NCBI RefSeq assembly: GCF_022230955.1
Contig: NZ_JAKKFI010000100.1
Location: 1-54,908, forward strand
Length of the DNA: 54,908 bases
Direction of reading: 5' to 3'
DNA from: Micromonospora cabrerizensis
GTDB taxonomy: Bacteria; Actinomycetota; Actinomycetes; Mycobacteriales; Micromonosporaceae
The notes below the pieces were generated by a model. The model searched no databases. It was not told the origin of the DNA and saw only the letters and a list, made by a program, of their open reading frames with translations. Position 1 is the stretch's first letter, and each line of letters opens with the position of its first letter. Positions 1-8,190 of this stretch are shown here, piece by piece. The position numbers were made by a program, and so were the translations under genes.

Positions 1-503
1 CGGGGGGGCGGGCCCGGGTCGGCCCGGGCGTGCTGGCCGAGGTTCGCCGGGTCCGATCCCGGATAGCCCTGCGAGGCACCAGCGCGGGCGAGCAGTGGGC
101 CCGACTGGATCGGGCGGCACTCACCCTGGCCGGGATGGCCCCCCGGCTCACCGGGCTGGCCGGGCCCGCCGTGCAGGAGGCCGCCGCCGCGGACGCTTCG
201 CTGCGCGACCTGGCCGCACGGGTGGCCAGCGTCGAACGTGCGCTGCGGCTGGCCCCGGCCGACGCCCGGGCGCCGCTGGCCGAGGCGCACGCCGTGCTCA
301 CCGCCCAACTGGAGGGCGGGGTGGCCGCCTATGAACGGCTGGTGGTCGCCGCCGCCGGTTACCTGGCCGAGGACGCCCGACCGGAGACCGCCCACCCGGC
401 CGCCGACCGGCTCACCGAGGCGACCGACCTGCTGCACGGCGTTGCCGGCGCCCTGGCCGAGCTGCGCGCCGTCGGCACGCCGCTGCGCGCGCCCACCCGC
501 TGA
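1..503 (+). CDS. Probable PspM (phage-shock envelope stress protein), C-terminal part
   Basis: The frame is open from the left edge of the window to a TGA at 501-503, so the true start lies outside; a GTG at 30 is an internal candidate only. The visible part is Ala/Arg/Leu-rich, predicted helical, with no membrane segment and no catalytic motif. The stretch with VLAEVRRVRSRIALRG resembles, from memory, the C-terminal half of actinobacterial PspM, the partner encoded next to pspA and clgR. The recA side of this neighbourhood in Mycobacterium carries clgR-pspA-pspM, which agrees. It is convergent with the next gene, with a hairpin between them. Identification is by resemblance plus synteny; it could be another helical protein. 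Confidence 0.55.
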   Translation, partial: GGRARVGPGVLAEVRRVRSRIALRGTSAGEQWARLDRAALTLAGMAPRLTGLAGPAVQEAAAADASLRDLAARVASVERALRLAPADARAPLAEAHAVLTAQLEGGVAAYERLVVAAAGYLAEDARPETAHPAADRLTEATDLLHGVAGALAELRAVGTPLRAPTR

Positions 504-511
504 GAGCAGCG

Positions 512-530
512 CCGACGGCGGGCCCGTCGG
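512..530. terminator. Hairpin between convergent genes
   Basis: Perfect 7-bp arms (ccgacgg / ccgtcgg) flank a 5-nt loop, just after the PspM stop and just before the stop of the oxidase-like gene on the other strand. There is no T-tract, which is usual for high-GC actinomycetes. It could serve both directions. Confidence 0.45.
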
Positions 531-535
531 GCCGG

Positions 536-3500
536 TCACGGTGGTGTCGTGACCAGCACCGGGCCGGTGTACGGCGAGTTGCCCACGACGTTGAACGACC
601 GGATCCGGTAGTGGTAGGTCACGCCCCGCGACAGCCCGGTGTTGGTGAAGCCCCGACCGGTCACGGTGAAGGTGGCGACCTCTTGGTCGAACGCCGGGTC
701 CAGTGCCCGCTGCACGGTGAACCCGGCCCCGGGGCCGGTGGGTGTGCTGGCCGCCCAGGCCAGGATCACCGTCGCCGTGTCCGGCCCGGGCGCGCTGGCC
801 GTGGCGCTCACCTCGCTGGGGGTGCCGGGCGCGGGTGGGCAGCTCACCGTGGCGACTGTCGACCAGGCCGAGGCGGCACCCAGGTAGGTGGTGCGTACGC
901 GGTAGTAGTACGTGGTGTCCGGTGCGACGGTGACGTCGAGGTGGTTGTCGCTGACCCCGATCGCCGTGGTGCCCGGGCCGCTGGTGAACGTCGGGTTGGT
1001 CGCCCGCTGCACGTCGATGCCGGTGGCGAACGACCGGTTCGCCCAGCGCAACGCCACCCGCAGGGGCGCGGCGGGCGGCAGCGCCGCGACCAGGCCGCTC
1101 GGGGCCGCCAGGTGCACCGATGCGGGCACCCCGTTCGACCAGGACGAGTAGCTGACCGCGTTCTCCGCCCGGATCCGGTAGTGGTACGTCACCCCGGGGG
1201 TGACGGTCGCATCGGTGTACCGGGTGGCGGCGGCCGCGACGGTGATCGTGGTGACCTCGCCACCGAAGGTCGCGTCGGTGGCGCGTTGCAGCAGGTGGCT
1301 GGTGGCGGGTGGTCGTCCGCCGTTGCTGGTCCAGGCCAGGGCGATCGCGGGTAGCGCGGTGGCCGAGCCGGGCGCCGGTGTGGCGGTCAGCCCGGTCGGT
1401 GCCTTCGGGGCCACCCGCAGCACCAGCGGCCGGGTCATCCCGCCGTCGCGGTGACCGGCGAGGTGGCTGTGCCAGCGGTACTCCCAGCCCAGGTTGACCA
1501 GTTGGTTGACCACCATGGCGGGCCGCCCGTCCGCCGGGCTGACCGGCGTCGACCCGGTGCGGGCCCCGGCCGGGAGACCCGGGTCGAGCAGCCGGACGCT
1601 GTCGCCCAGCTTGAACGGCAGCACCGGGGCGACCGGGCGCAGCGCCACCACGACGTCCTCCCGGGGGTTGACCCGGACGACGTCCTTCCAGCCCAGCTCC
1701 GTGCCGTGCGGCGGCCGCAGCGTGCCGTCCCAACCGACGCGGTTGACCACCTGCACGTCGCAGCCGCCGAAGTGCAGCGGCTCGGTCTGCCGGACGTTGC
1801 CACTGATCCGCCAGAGCTGGGTGCCGTCGGTCGGGGTGCCCACCGGCACGGCGGGGTCGGTGGCGAAGAGCACCTCGGTCACCGGGTCGGCCGGGCCCAG
1901 CGGCAGCGTCGTCGGGTTGAGCGGGCCGGCGTGCGGGTGCCCGACGCCGAGCCGGCCGGCCCACCGGCCGTGATCCGGCTCGAAGACCTGCTGAGCGGCC
2001 TTGACCGCGATCGGCAGGGTTACCGGGCCGGCACCGCCCGCCGGGGTGAACGTCACAGTGGTGGCGTGCACCGGCACCGCCGTCTCCGACGCCGTGCGCG
2101 TGCCGAACGCCGGGTCGTACGCCGGCTGCGGCACGATCGGCGGGCGCTGGCTGGCCGCGTACGCCAGGGGCAGCCGTTCGCGCAGGCGGGCCAGGTCGTA
2201 CGGCGGCGCGGGCGTCCCGGTGACCCGCAACTGGAGCAGGGTGCGGGTGTTCGGGCCGTACCCCGGCTCGGTGGGGGGCGGGCCACCCTCGGCGCTCCGG
2301 TCCGCCGCGTCGGTGTGCTGGTCGTAGCGGGGGTCGTAGCCCGGCAGCGGAGCCGGGGCGTCGTTGTACAGGATCAGCGTGCTGCCCGGCGGCACGGCGG
2401 AGAAGTCGACCAGCACGTCGGCCCGCTCACCCGGGGCAAGCAGCAGGGTGTGCCCGTCGACGTTCAGCACGGTCGGGTCGAGCCGGTCGTACCGGTAGCC
2501 GATCGGCCGGTTCGGCAGCACCACCGGGGCGGGCAGCAGCCCGGCCTCGTTCCCGATCTGGATGAACTCGGGCCCTGCCGTGCGCGGGTCCGGCACACCG
2601 CCGTCGCGTCCGTCGGTCGGCCACCCCGGCGGCCGGTCCGCCGCCCGCACGGCGGGCACCATCGGCACCTCGCCGGCGTCGGCGTCGGCGAGCACGCCGT
2701 CGGCCGTCCACATCGCCGCGTCGGAGCAGGCGCGGTAGAGCTGGAGGTTGAGGCTGCGGTCCAGGCAGGCGTTGAGGATTCGGAACCGGTACGCCCGCGG
2801 GCGGACCTCCAGGTAGGGGTAGGCGACGCCGTTGACGAGCGGGGTGTCGCCGTACGCCTCGGGGACCGCCGACGGGTGCGGCAGTCCAGGGCTCAGCGGC
2901 GGTTCGTCCGGGGCGTCCACCGGGTCGTGGTGCGGGTTCGGGGCCCATCCGTCGGTGCGGGTGTCCGGGGTGGGGTTGCGCGACCAGGGGCCGTAGTCCC
3001 ACCGGCCGGTCGGGTTGCGTCCGCCGGAGCGGTACGGGTTCTGCCGCGGTTGGTACACGTGGGGGTGCCAGAGGCTTCCCCGGGCACCCCAGCGTTCCCG
3101 GTCCCAGGTCGGGTCCTCGGCGGCGAGCTGGGTGTCGTCCGGCACGAACGTCTTGTCCTCGATCACCAGCGGCAACTGGTCGGCCGGCAGCACGTCGTCG
3201 GCGACGAGCTGGTCCTCGGCCGGGTCGGTGAGCAGGTAGAGCGCGAGCTGCCCGCCGTAGACGGTGAGCCGGGCCAGGCCGAGGGTGTTGTCGTGCAGCC
3301 ACAGCAGCCGTCCGCTCTGCTCGTTCGGGTAGTAGAGGGTGGTGGCGCCGGCACCCGGCGCCGGCATGTCCGGCACGTGCGTCACGCCCACCCCGGTCGG
3401 GTACGGGGTGATCTCCCCGGCCGGAGTGATCCACTGACCGGGGTTGCCGGCGCTGGTCCAACCGGTCTGCGCCCCGGCCAGGTGCAGCACCGCCCGGTTC

Positions 3501-4138
3501 TGCGGGTACGGGGCCGGCCCGTCCAGCGGGCCGGGTCCGGCGCCCGCGAGCGTGTCGTCCACGGGCAGGAACAACTCGCCGGCCCGGCCGGTGGGGAGCT
3601 GGTTGATGAACTTCACCCGGACCGGTCGACCCCGGCGGGCGAGGATCATCGGGCCGAGGTGCCAGGGCCGTTCGGGGGGCGCCACGGTGTTGTGGCCCGT
3701 CGCGTCGGTGCCCACGTTGAGCTGCCGGTAGCCGCGCAGCCGGGTGGCCGGCAGGTCCCGGTGCAGCCGCTGCGCGTACTCCTGGAGGCCGATCTCGTAG
3801 TAGTCGCACCCTGGGTAGCTGATGGTGTCCGGGGCTGCCACCGGCAGGTGGCTGCCGAGGTCGGTGCGGCCCTGCTGGCCCGGAACGGGCAGCGGGTCGA
3901 TGAACTTGCGCAGCCCGGTGCCCGGCACCACCCGCCCGGCGGGGTCACGCGTGGGGCGGGGACTGTGGGCGAAGTTCGGCACGGGACCGAAGCTGCGCGG
4001 CACCACGGCCGGGTCCAGGCTCGGTGCCGGCGCGGCCTCCTCGGCGGTACGCGCGGCGGGCACGGACGCCGCCCGGCCGTTGGTCTCGCGGGTGGTCCGC
4101 TCGAAGAAGGTGGAGCGGAGCCTGCGGAACATCGCCAT
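536..4138 (-). CDS. Multicopper-oxidase-fold protein with three FN3 domains; copper ligands apparently lost
   Basis: About 1200 residues. Residues roughly 60-910 follow the cupredoxin layout of CotA/bilirubin-oxidase-type multicopper oxidases (segments such as RGRPVRVKFINQLP, YRFRILNACLDRSLNLQLY and a C-terminal WHSHLAGHRDGGM). Residues about 912-1200 are three fibronectin type III domains, each ending in a Y-Y/H-YR-V/I-R strand. The expected HxHG reads HLAG (219-222), HxH reads HDN (282-284), HPxHxH keeps only the His at 789, and HCHxxxH reads HSHxxxH (890-896) with the type-1 Cys replaced by Ser. So the fold is recognisable but oxidase chemistry is doubtful. No signal peptide is seen. I chose the ATG at 4138 because GGGGAGAG precedes it; a longer start at 4231 exists without a better site. 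It may be a structural or spore-coat-like protein. Confidence 0.8.
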   Translation of the reverse strand: MAMFRRLRSTFFERTTRETNGRAASVPAARTAEEAAPAPSLDPAVVPRSFGPVPNFAHSPRPTRDPAGRVVPGTGLRKFIDPLPVPGQQGRTDLGSHLPVAAPDTISYPGCDYYEIGLQEYAQRLHRDLPATRLRGYRQLNVGTDATGHNTVAPPERPWHLGPMILARRGRPVRVKFINQLPTGRAGELFLPVDDTLAGAGPGPLDGPAPYPQNRAVLHLAGAQTGWTSAGNPGQWITPAGEITPYPTGVGVTHVPDMPAPGAGATTLYYPNEQSGRLLWLHDNTLGLARLTVYGGQLALYLLTDPAEDQLVADDVLPADQLPLVIEDKTFVPDDTQLAAEDPTWDRERWGARGSLWHPHVYQPRQNPYRSGGRNPTGRWDYGPWSRNPTPDTRTDGWAPNPHHDPVDAPDEPPLSPGLPHPSAVPEAYGDTPLVNGVAYPYLEVRPRAYRFRILNACLDRSLNLQLYRACSDAAMWTADGVLADADAGEVPMVPAVRAADRPPGWPTDGRDGGVPDPRTAGPEFIQIGNEAGLLPAPVVLPNRPIGYRYDRLDPTVLNVDGHTLLLAPGERADVLVDFSAVPPGSTLILYNDAPAPLPGYDPRYDQHTDAADRSAEGGPPPTEPGYGPNTRTLLQLRVTGTPAPPYDLARLRERLPLAYAASQRPPIVPQPAYDPAFGTRTASETAVPVHATTVTFTPAGGAGPVTLPIAVKAAQQVFEPDHGRWAGRLGVGHPHAGPLNPTTLPLGPADPVTEVLFATDPAVPVGTPTDGTQLWRISGNVRQTEPLHFGGCDVQVVNRVGWDGTLRPPHGTELGWKDVVRVNPREDVVVALRPVAPVLPFKLGDSVRLLDPGLPAGARTGSTPVSPADGRPAMVVNQLVNLGWEYRWHSHLAGHRDGGMTRPLVLRVAPKAPTGLTATPAPGSATALPAIALAWTSNGGRPPATSHLLQRATDATFGGEVTTITVAAAATRYTDATVTPGVTYHYRIRAENAVSYSSWSNGVPASVHLAAPSGLVAALPPAAPLRVALRWANRSFATGIDVQRATNPTFTSGPGTTAIGVSDNHLDVTVAPDTTYYYRVRTTYLGAASAWSTVATVSCPPAPGTPSEVSATASAPGPDTATVILAWAASTPTGPGAGFTVQRALDPAFDQEVATFTVTGRGFTNTGLSRGVTYHYRIRSFNVVGNSPYTGPVLVTTPP

Positions 4139-4304
4139 GACTCTCCCCGGGGTCGGGGCACGACGTCCGCCACCCCGACGTGGCGAACCTCGGCACTCTG
4201 CTGACGGTCGGTGAGGGTTCAACCGCAGCATGCGACTCCGGAGGCCGGATAGGAATTACCCAATCGTCCGTTTCTGGCGCGACGTTGGCGAATCGCCTGC
4301 CTGG

Positions 4305-5141
4305 TCAGCCCGGCTCAGGCCGGCCCGCGTGCTCAGGCTGGCAGACCGGGCACCAGTAGGTGACCCGCTCGCCCAGCTCCTCCTTGCGGATCGCCGTGCC
4401 GCAGCGGCGGCATGGCTGGGCGCGGCGGCCGTACACGTAGCTGGTCTGCCCCCGGTGCAGGGACCCGGTGCTGCTCTGCGTCCACCGACCCCGGTTGGCC
4501 GCCAGCAGCCGTTGCGCGAGGGCCACCATGCCGGGCAGGTCCGACACCGCGCCGACCGGGGTCCACGGCGACACACCCCGCAGGAACAGCACCTCGCACT
4601 TGTAGAGGTTGCCCACCCCGGCCAGGTTGCGCTGGTCGAGCAGCGCCTCACCGATGGTCTGCTCCGGGTGGTCGCCGAGCCGGCGGGCCGCCTCGTCCGG
4701 GTCCCAGTCCGGCCCGAGCAGATCGGGGCCGAGGTGGCCGACCAGCCGGTCCTCCTCGGCGGTCGGCAGCAGGGACATCTCGTGCAGGTGGTAGCCGACC
4801 GCGACGGCGGCGGGGCTGTGCAGCACCACCCGGATCAGGTGCGCGGGCCGTCCGCCCCACCGTTCCCCCGGGGCGTACGCCCGCCAGGCGCCGTCCATCC
4901 GCAGATGTGAGTGCAGGGTCCAGAGGGTGTCGGTCGCGGGTTGCCCGGCGGGGCTCCGGCCGGGGGAGCTGAGGCGCAGCAGCAGGTGCTTGCCCCGGCT
5001 GGCGGACTCGCGCACCGTCCAGTCGCTGAGGTCGGTGGTCGCCAGTTGCGGCACCCGGAAGTCACTCCTGGTGATCCGCGCGCCGGCCAGCGCGCGGTGC
5101 AGCACGCGCGCGGTGTTCCAGACGGTGTCGCCTTCGGGCAC
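4305..5141 (-). CDS. nei2: Fpg/Nei-family DNA glycosylase, Nei2-like
   Basis: A 278-residue base-excision repair enzyme that should remove oxidised bases and cleave the abasic site. The protein begins MPEGDTV, giving the catalytic Pro2 and Glu3 of the family; Lys51 in SRGKHLLL is the conserved lysine. The helix-two-turn-helix segment (LLDQRNLAGVGNLYKCE, about 168-183) and a C-terminal zinc finger with Cys244, Cys247, Cys264 and Cys267 are present. The DTVW start resembles mycobacterial Nei2 more than MutM. The start is a GTG at 5141 with AGGGAGG upstream. It lies in a repair-rich neighbourhood (lhr, udgX, recA), and the glycosylase/Lhr association is also found near recA in Streptomyces, as I recall. 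Confidence 0.9.
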   Translation of the reverse strand: MPEGDTVWNTARVLHRALAGARITRSDFRVPQLATTDLSDWTVRESASRGKHLLLRLSSPGRSPAGQPATDTLWTLHSHLRMDGAWRAYAPGERWGGRPAHLIRVVLHSPAAVAVGYHLHEMSLLPTAEEDRLVGHLGPDLLGPDWDPDEAARRLGDHPEQTIGEALLDQRNLAGVGNLYKCEVLFLRGVSPWTPVGAVSDLPGMVALAQRLLAANRGRWTQSSTGSLHRGQTSYVYGRRAQPCRRCGTAIRKEELGERVTYWCPVCQPEHAGRPEPG

Positions 5142-5159
5142 CCTGCCATCCTCCCTCTT

Positions 5160-5189
5160 TTGAGCAGGATTCGCATGTGTCGCTATTTG
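5160..5189 (+). promoter_or_regulatory. Candidate promoter of the secreted-protein gene
   Basis: TTGAGC (5160-5165) and TATTTG (5184-5189) are 18 nt apart in an unusually AT-rich patch for this genome, about 60 nt before the start codon at 5251. Pattern match only. Confidence 0.35.
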
Positions 5190-5250
5190 TACAGAGGTTC
5201 CTCATGATCTCCCGACATGCGAGGGTCAGAGAGTTCTGAGGAGAATGCCC

Positions 5251-6516
5251 ATGAAGCGACCTCATTGTCGTATCCCATCCGTCGCCCTCGTCGCCACTCT
5301 CTCCCTGTTGCTCGCCGCCGCGCTCCTGCCCGCCACCAGCGCAGGCCGCAGCACCCCCGCCGCCGGCACTCCGATCATCCTCACCGCCGGGGCACCCGGT
5401 GGCGAACGGTGGAACGCCGACATCTCGGTCGTCGACCGGGACGACGTCAACGTCCGCCGCGCCGCTGCCGGGCTGCGACTGCGGGACGTCCGGCCCACCG
5501 GCCACCGCGCTCGAAGCCCACACAGCGCCGTCGCCGAGGGAATGCTGCTGACCACACCCCGCACCCTGGCCCGGCCGGCCACCCGGGTCCACGCCGAGAT
5601 CAGCGCCTCCATCCCCGCCGGGGCGACCGTGGAGGCGCAGGTCCGCGGCTGGCGGACGGCCGGCTGGACGGAGTGGCGGGCCGCCACCGACGGCGCGGTC
5701 TTCGACCGGCCGGTCACCCAGGTGCAGACCCGGGTGGTGCTGACCGCGCCCGACGGCGGCGCCACCGCGACCGTACGCGGCGTGCGGCTCACCGCCGACG
5801 CGACCGCCGCCGCCTCCGCCGCCACGCCCGGCCGCACCTACCGGGTGTACGCCACCCGCATCGGCCTGGTCGGCGAGGTGACCGCCAACGGCCGCACCGT
5901 GCAACCCCGGGACCACTTCGTGGCACTCCCGTCGCGGCGCGGCCTGTCCCCGCTCAACACCGGCGACTACACCGTGCGGGTCTGCACGACCAGCGGTGCC
6001 CGCTGCGAGTACGCCCCCGTCTGGGACGTCGGTCCGTGGAACACCCGCGACGACTACTGGAACCCCTCGTCAGTGCGGGAGAACTGGAAGAACCTGCCGC
6101 AGGGCCGGCCCGAGGCGCAGGCCGCGTACCAGTCCGGCTACAACGGCGGGCGGGACCAGTTCGGGCGTACCGTGCTCAACCCGGCCGGCATCGACCTGGC
6201 CGACGGCACCTTCTGGGACGGTCTGCGGCTCACCACCAACGCCTGGGTGGACGTCGCCTACCTGTGGACCGGCGGCGGACCGCGTGGTGTGGTCGGTGAC
6301 GGCCCGCTCAACATCCGCTCCGGGGCCAGCACGTCGTACGCGGTCCGTGGTCTCGCCGCCCGGCTGGCCCACGTGCCGATCCAGTGCTACGTCACCGGCC
6401 AGTCGGTCGCCGGTCCCTACCGCACCACCACCCGCTGGAACCGCCTGGCGACCGGCCAGTACGTCAGCCACGCCTACATCTCGGGCGTGTACGGCGGCAG
6501 CGTGCCGGTCTGCTGA
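5251..6516 (+). CDS. Secreted protein with barrel-like and SH3-like domains
   Basis: A 421-residue exported protein. A Sec signal peptide is clear: MKRPHCR, then a hydrophobic core rich in Leu/Ala, then an Ala-x-Ser-Ala-type cleavage region near residue 30. The middle (about 190-280) has ATRIGLVGEVTANGR followed by DHFVALPSRRGLS and a cysteine pair (VCTTSGARCEYAPVWDVGPW). This looks like the RlpA/3D-type barrel of several actinomycete secreted proteins. The C-terminus (GPLNIRSGAS onward) resembles a bacterial SH3 domain, often used for cell-wall binding. I prefer ATG 5251 over ATG 5245 because GAGGAG sits 7 nt before it and only 1 nt before the other. A role at the cell wall is inferred; no catalytic site is identified. 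Confidence 0.75.
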   Translation: MKRPHCRIPSVALVATLSLLLAAALLPATSAGRSTPAAGTPIILTAGAPGGERWNADISVVDRDDVNVRRAAAGLRLRDVRPTGHRARSPHSAVAEGMLLTTPRTLARPATRVHAEISASIPAGATVEAQVRGWRTAGWTEWRAATDGAVFDRPVTQVQTRVVLTAPDGGATATVRGVRLTADATAAASAATPGRTYRVYATRIGLVGEVTANGRTVQPRDHFVALPSRRGLSPLNTGDYTVRVCTTSGARCEYAPVWDVGPWNTRDDYWNPSSVRENWKNLPQGRPEAQAAYQSGYNGGRDQFGRTVLNPAGIDLADGTFWDGLRLTTNAWVDVAYLWTGGGPRGVVGDGPLNIRSGASTSYAVRGLAARLAHVPIQCYVTGQSVAGPYRTTTRWNRLATGQYVSHAYISGVYGGSVPVC

Positions 6517-6533
6517 CCCGTACCCGCCCCGTC

Positions 6534-6603
6534 GGGCGCTGCGTCAGGGGCGCTCGTCGGGGCGGGCCGGGCGCTGCGTCAGGGGCGCTCGTCGGGGCGG
6601 GCC
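6534..6603. repeat. Two exact tandem copies of a 35-bp unit
   Basis: Two identical 35-bp copies (6534-6568 and 6569-6603), each beginning gggcgctgcgtcagg, with a few further bases of a third copy. The right copy contains the last codons and stop of the CPCC gene on the minus strand, so the left copy duplicates that gene end. Confidence 0.9.
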
Positions 6604-6821
6604 GGGCGCACCATGTCCTGGTAGCGCGGGTGGCTGGCACCGTAGACGGCGTAGTTGAGTCGAGCGTGCGAGAGGCTCAGGTCGCCGTTGGGGCCACCCC
6701 GGACGGCGTCGGCGTCCGCGTCGGTCTGGCCGTCGTCGGTCCAGAAACAGACCGGGCAGGTCCCCCCGCCGGTCCGGGATGCACAGCAGGGACAACCCAC
6801 GGGAACCACTTGTTCACCCAC
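6579..6821 (-). CDS. CPCC-family cysteine-rich protein
   Basis: An 80-residue protein with the CPCC signature: Cys10-Pro-Cys12-Cys13 followed by CPVCFW at 22-27, then DDGQ, GPNGDLSLSHARLNY and a C-terminal VRPARPDE. The spaced cysteines suggest a small metal-binding (zinc-ribbon-like) fold. The family has no established function. I used the GTG at 6821; GTGs at 6809 and 6800 are alternatives and no strong ribosome site decides. The open frame runs further upstream but that part overlaps the GNAT gene and does not look coding. The end of the gene lies inside the 35-bp duplication. Confidence 0.75.
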   Translation of the reverse strand: MGEQVVPVGCPCCASRTGGGTCPVCFWTDDGQTDADADAVRGGPNGDLSLSHARLNYAVYGASHPRYQDMVRPARPDERP

Positions 6822-6903
6822 CGGGGCAGCATTCCACAGTCGAACATCAGCCCGATACCCGCAGGAGGTCCCTCGGGGCCGCCCCGGGGAGGCCCACCGT
6901 GGG

Positions 6904-7401
6904 CTAACGCTCGACGTTGGCGCGCCACTCCAGGACGAGCTCGTCGTGCAGGGGGATCCCGTCATCGCCCACCTCCGGGATCTCCGGCTTGAGCAGGCGG
7001 GCCCGATCCACCGCGCCCCGGTCCACGCCGACCAGCCGCATACCGCGCCGCTGGTAGAACCGCAGCGCCCGCAGGTTGTCGTTCGAGGTGACCAACCACA
7101 CCCGGGACAGGCCCCTCGACACGGCGGTGGCCGTCGCCGCCGCGAGCAGCGCCGTGCCGCCCCCACTGCCGGGCACGGCCGCGACCAGGCTGACGACCTC
7201 CAGGCCGTCCCCGTCCGCGTGGTAGGTCAACGCGCCGGCCACCGCCCCGGTGTCGTCGACCGCCACCAGGGTCGGCAGGGTACGCAGGTCGTGGCGGCTG
7301 TCGTGGGCGACCACGTACGGGCCGCCCCACTCGCGCTCGTGCAGCGCGTCGACCGCTGTCCGTTCGTCGGGTCTGATCGCCCGTACCTCGAACTCACCCA
7401 C
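6904..7401 (-). CDS. GNAT-family N-acetyltransferase
   Basis: A 165-residue acetyl-CoA-dependent acyltransferase. The sequence begins VGEFEVRAIRPDERTAVD, has the central GNAT strand (GLEVVSLVAAVPGSGGGTALL) where the acetyl-CoA loop reads GSGGGT, and ends with the helix-strand SNDNLRALRFYQRRGMRLVG typical of the family C-terminus. GTG 7401 is preceded by GGAGG with 7-nt spacing, which beats the longer open frame reaching 7554. Substrate unknown. It is in tandem with the CPCC gene, 82 nt upstream of it, and may share a transcript with it. Confidence 0.85.
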   Translation of the reverse strand: MGEFEVRAIRPDERTAVDALHEREWGGPYVVAHDSRHDLRTLPTLVAVDDTGAVAGALTYHADGDGLEVVSLVAAVPGSGGGTALLAAATATAVSRGLSRVWLVTSNDNLRALRFYQRRGMRLVGVDRGAVDRARLLKPEIPEVGDDGIPLHDELVLEWRANVER

Positions 7402-7547
7402 GCCCCGGCCTCCGCTCGTCGCAGTGTCGCCCTGCCGGCCGGGATCGTACCCGCGTCGAGTGGTCCAGCGGTGGGTGCCGGATACGGGACAGCGCAGTGA
7501 CCGACCGGCCCCTCCCGTCGCCGGAAGCCGTTGGGCAGACTGCTCTG

Positions 7548-8123
7548 GTGACAATTCGGAGCCTGCCCGCCGTCGGAGCCCTGCTGGTCGCCGTTGCCCT
7601 CACCGCCGGTTGCGGCAGTGACGACGACGGCCGGTCGAGCGCAGCCCCGTCGGCCTCGTCCGAGGTGACCCCCACCGGCCTTCCGAGCGCGCCGGGGTCC
7701 GCAGCGTCCCCCACCACCAGCGCGCTGGTCGCCCCGGGGGCGCCGTCCGCCGGGGCACAGGGTCCGACCCAGCGGCGGCCGGCCAGCCCGCCCCCGGTAG
7801 TGCTGCCCAAACGTCCGGCCAGTGCGCCCGGGGCGAAGCAGGTCGTCGACGCCTTCCGCGCCGCCGGCCTGAAGGTGCCCAACCCCAAGGACCGCTCCGT
7901 CGACTGTGGCCCGGACGGTCTCGGTCTGGGCTGCTCCGAGCTGATCGCCACCGGTGCCGTCACGGTCTACGTGTTCCCGGACGAGACCAGCGCCAGTGAC
8001 ATCGCGCAGACCTGGGGTGGCCAGTCGTACCAGCGTGGGGCGGTGGTGCTGAACTACCTGGAGGCGAAGACCCCGGCCGCTGACCGCCCGCGCTACGAGA
8101 AGGTGCTCGACGGCCTGCGCTGA
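7548..8123 (+). CDS. Putative lipoprotein of unknown function
   Basis: A 191-residue protein with a lipoprotein signal: MTIRSL, a hydrophobic stretch, and lipobox LTAGC ending at Cys22. A Ser/Pro/Ala-rich linker (about 23-95) leads to a small C-terminal domain (KQVVDAFRAAGLKVPNP to KVLDGLR) holding two further cysteines in VDCGPDGLGLGCSE. That domain could be anchored on the outer face of the membrane. The GTG at 7548 gives the best signal peptide; the longer frame from 7497 would bury it. No enzyme motif is seen. Convergent with lhr. Confidence 0.7.
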   Translation: MTIRSLPAVGALLVAVALTAGCGSDDDGRSSAAPSASSEVTPTGLPSAPGSAASPTTSALVAPGAPSAGAQGPTQRRPASPPPVVLPKRPASAPGAKQVVDAFRAAGLKVPNPKDRSVDCGPDGLGLGCSELIATGAVTVYVFPDETSASDIAQTWGGQSYQRGAVVLNYLEAKTPAADRPRYEKVLDGLR

Positions 8124-8190
8124 GCACCGAACCTGGCATCACGCTCGAAGCGGCATCGCTGGCCGGGCGACCGGCGGCGGGTGGGGCGGC

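Noticed and set aside
1451..4204. 917-codon open frame on the plus strand
   Set aside because: Antisense to the oxidase-fold gene with an Arg/Gly/Val/His-rich product and no motifs.
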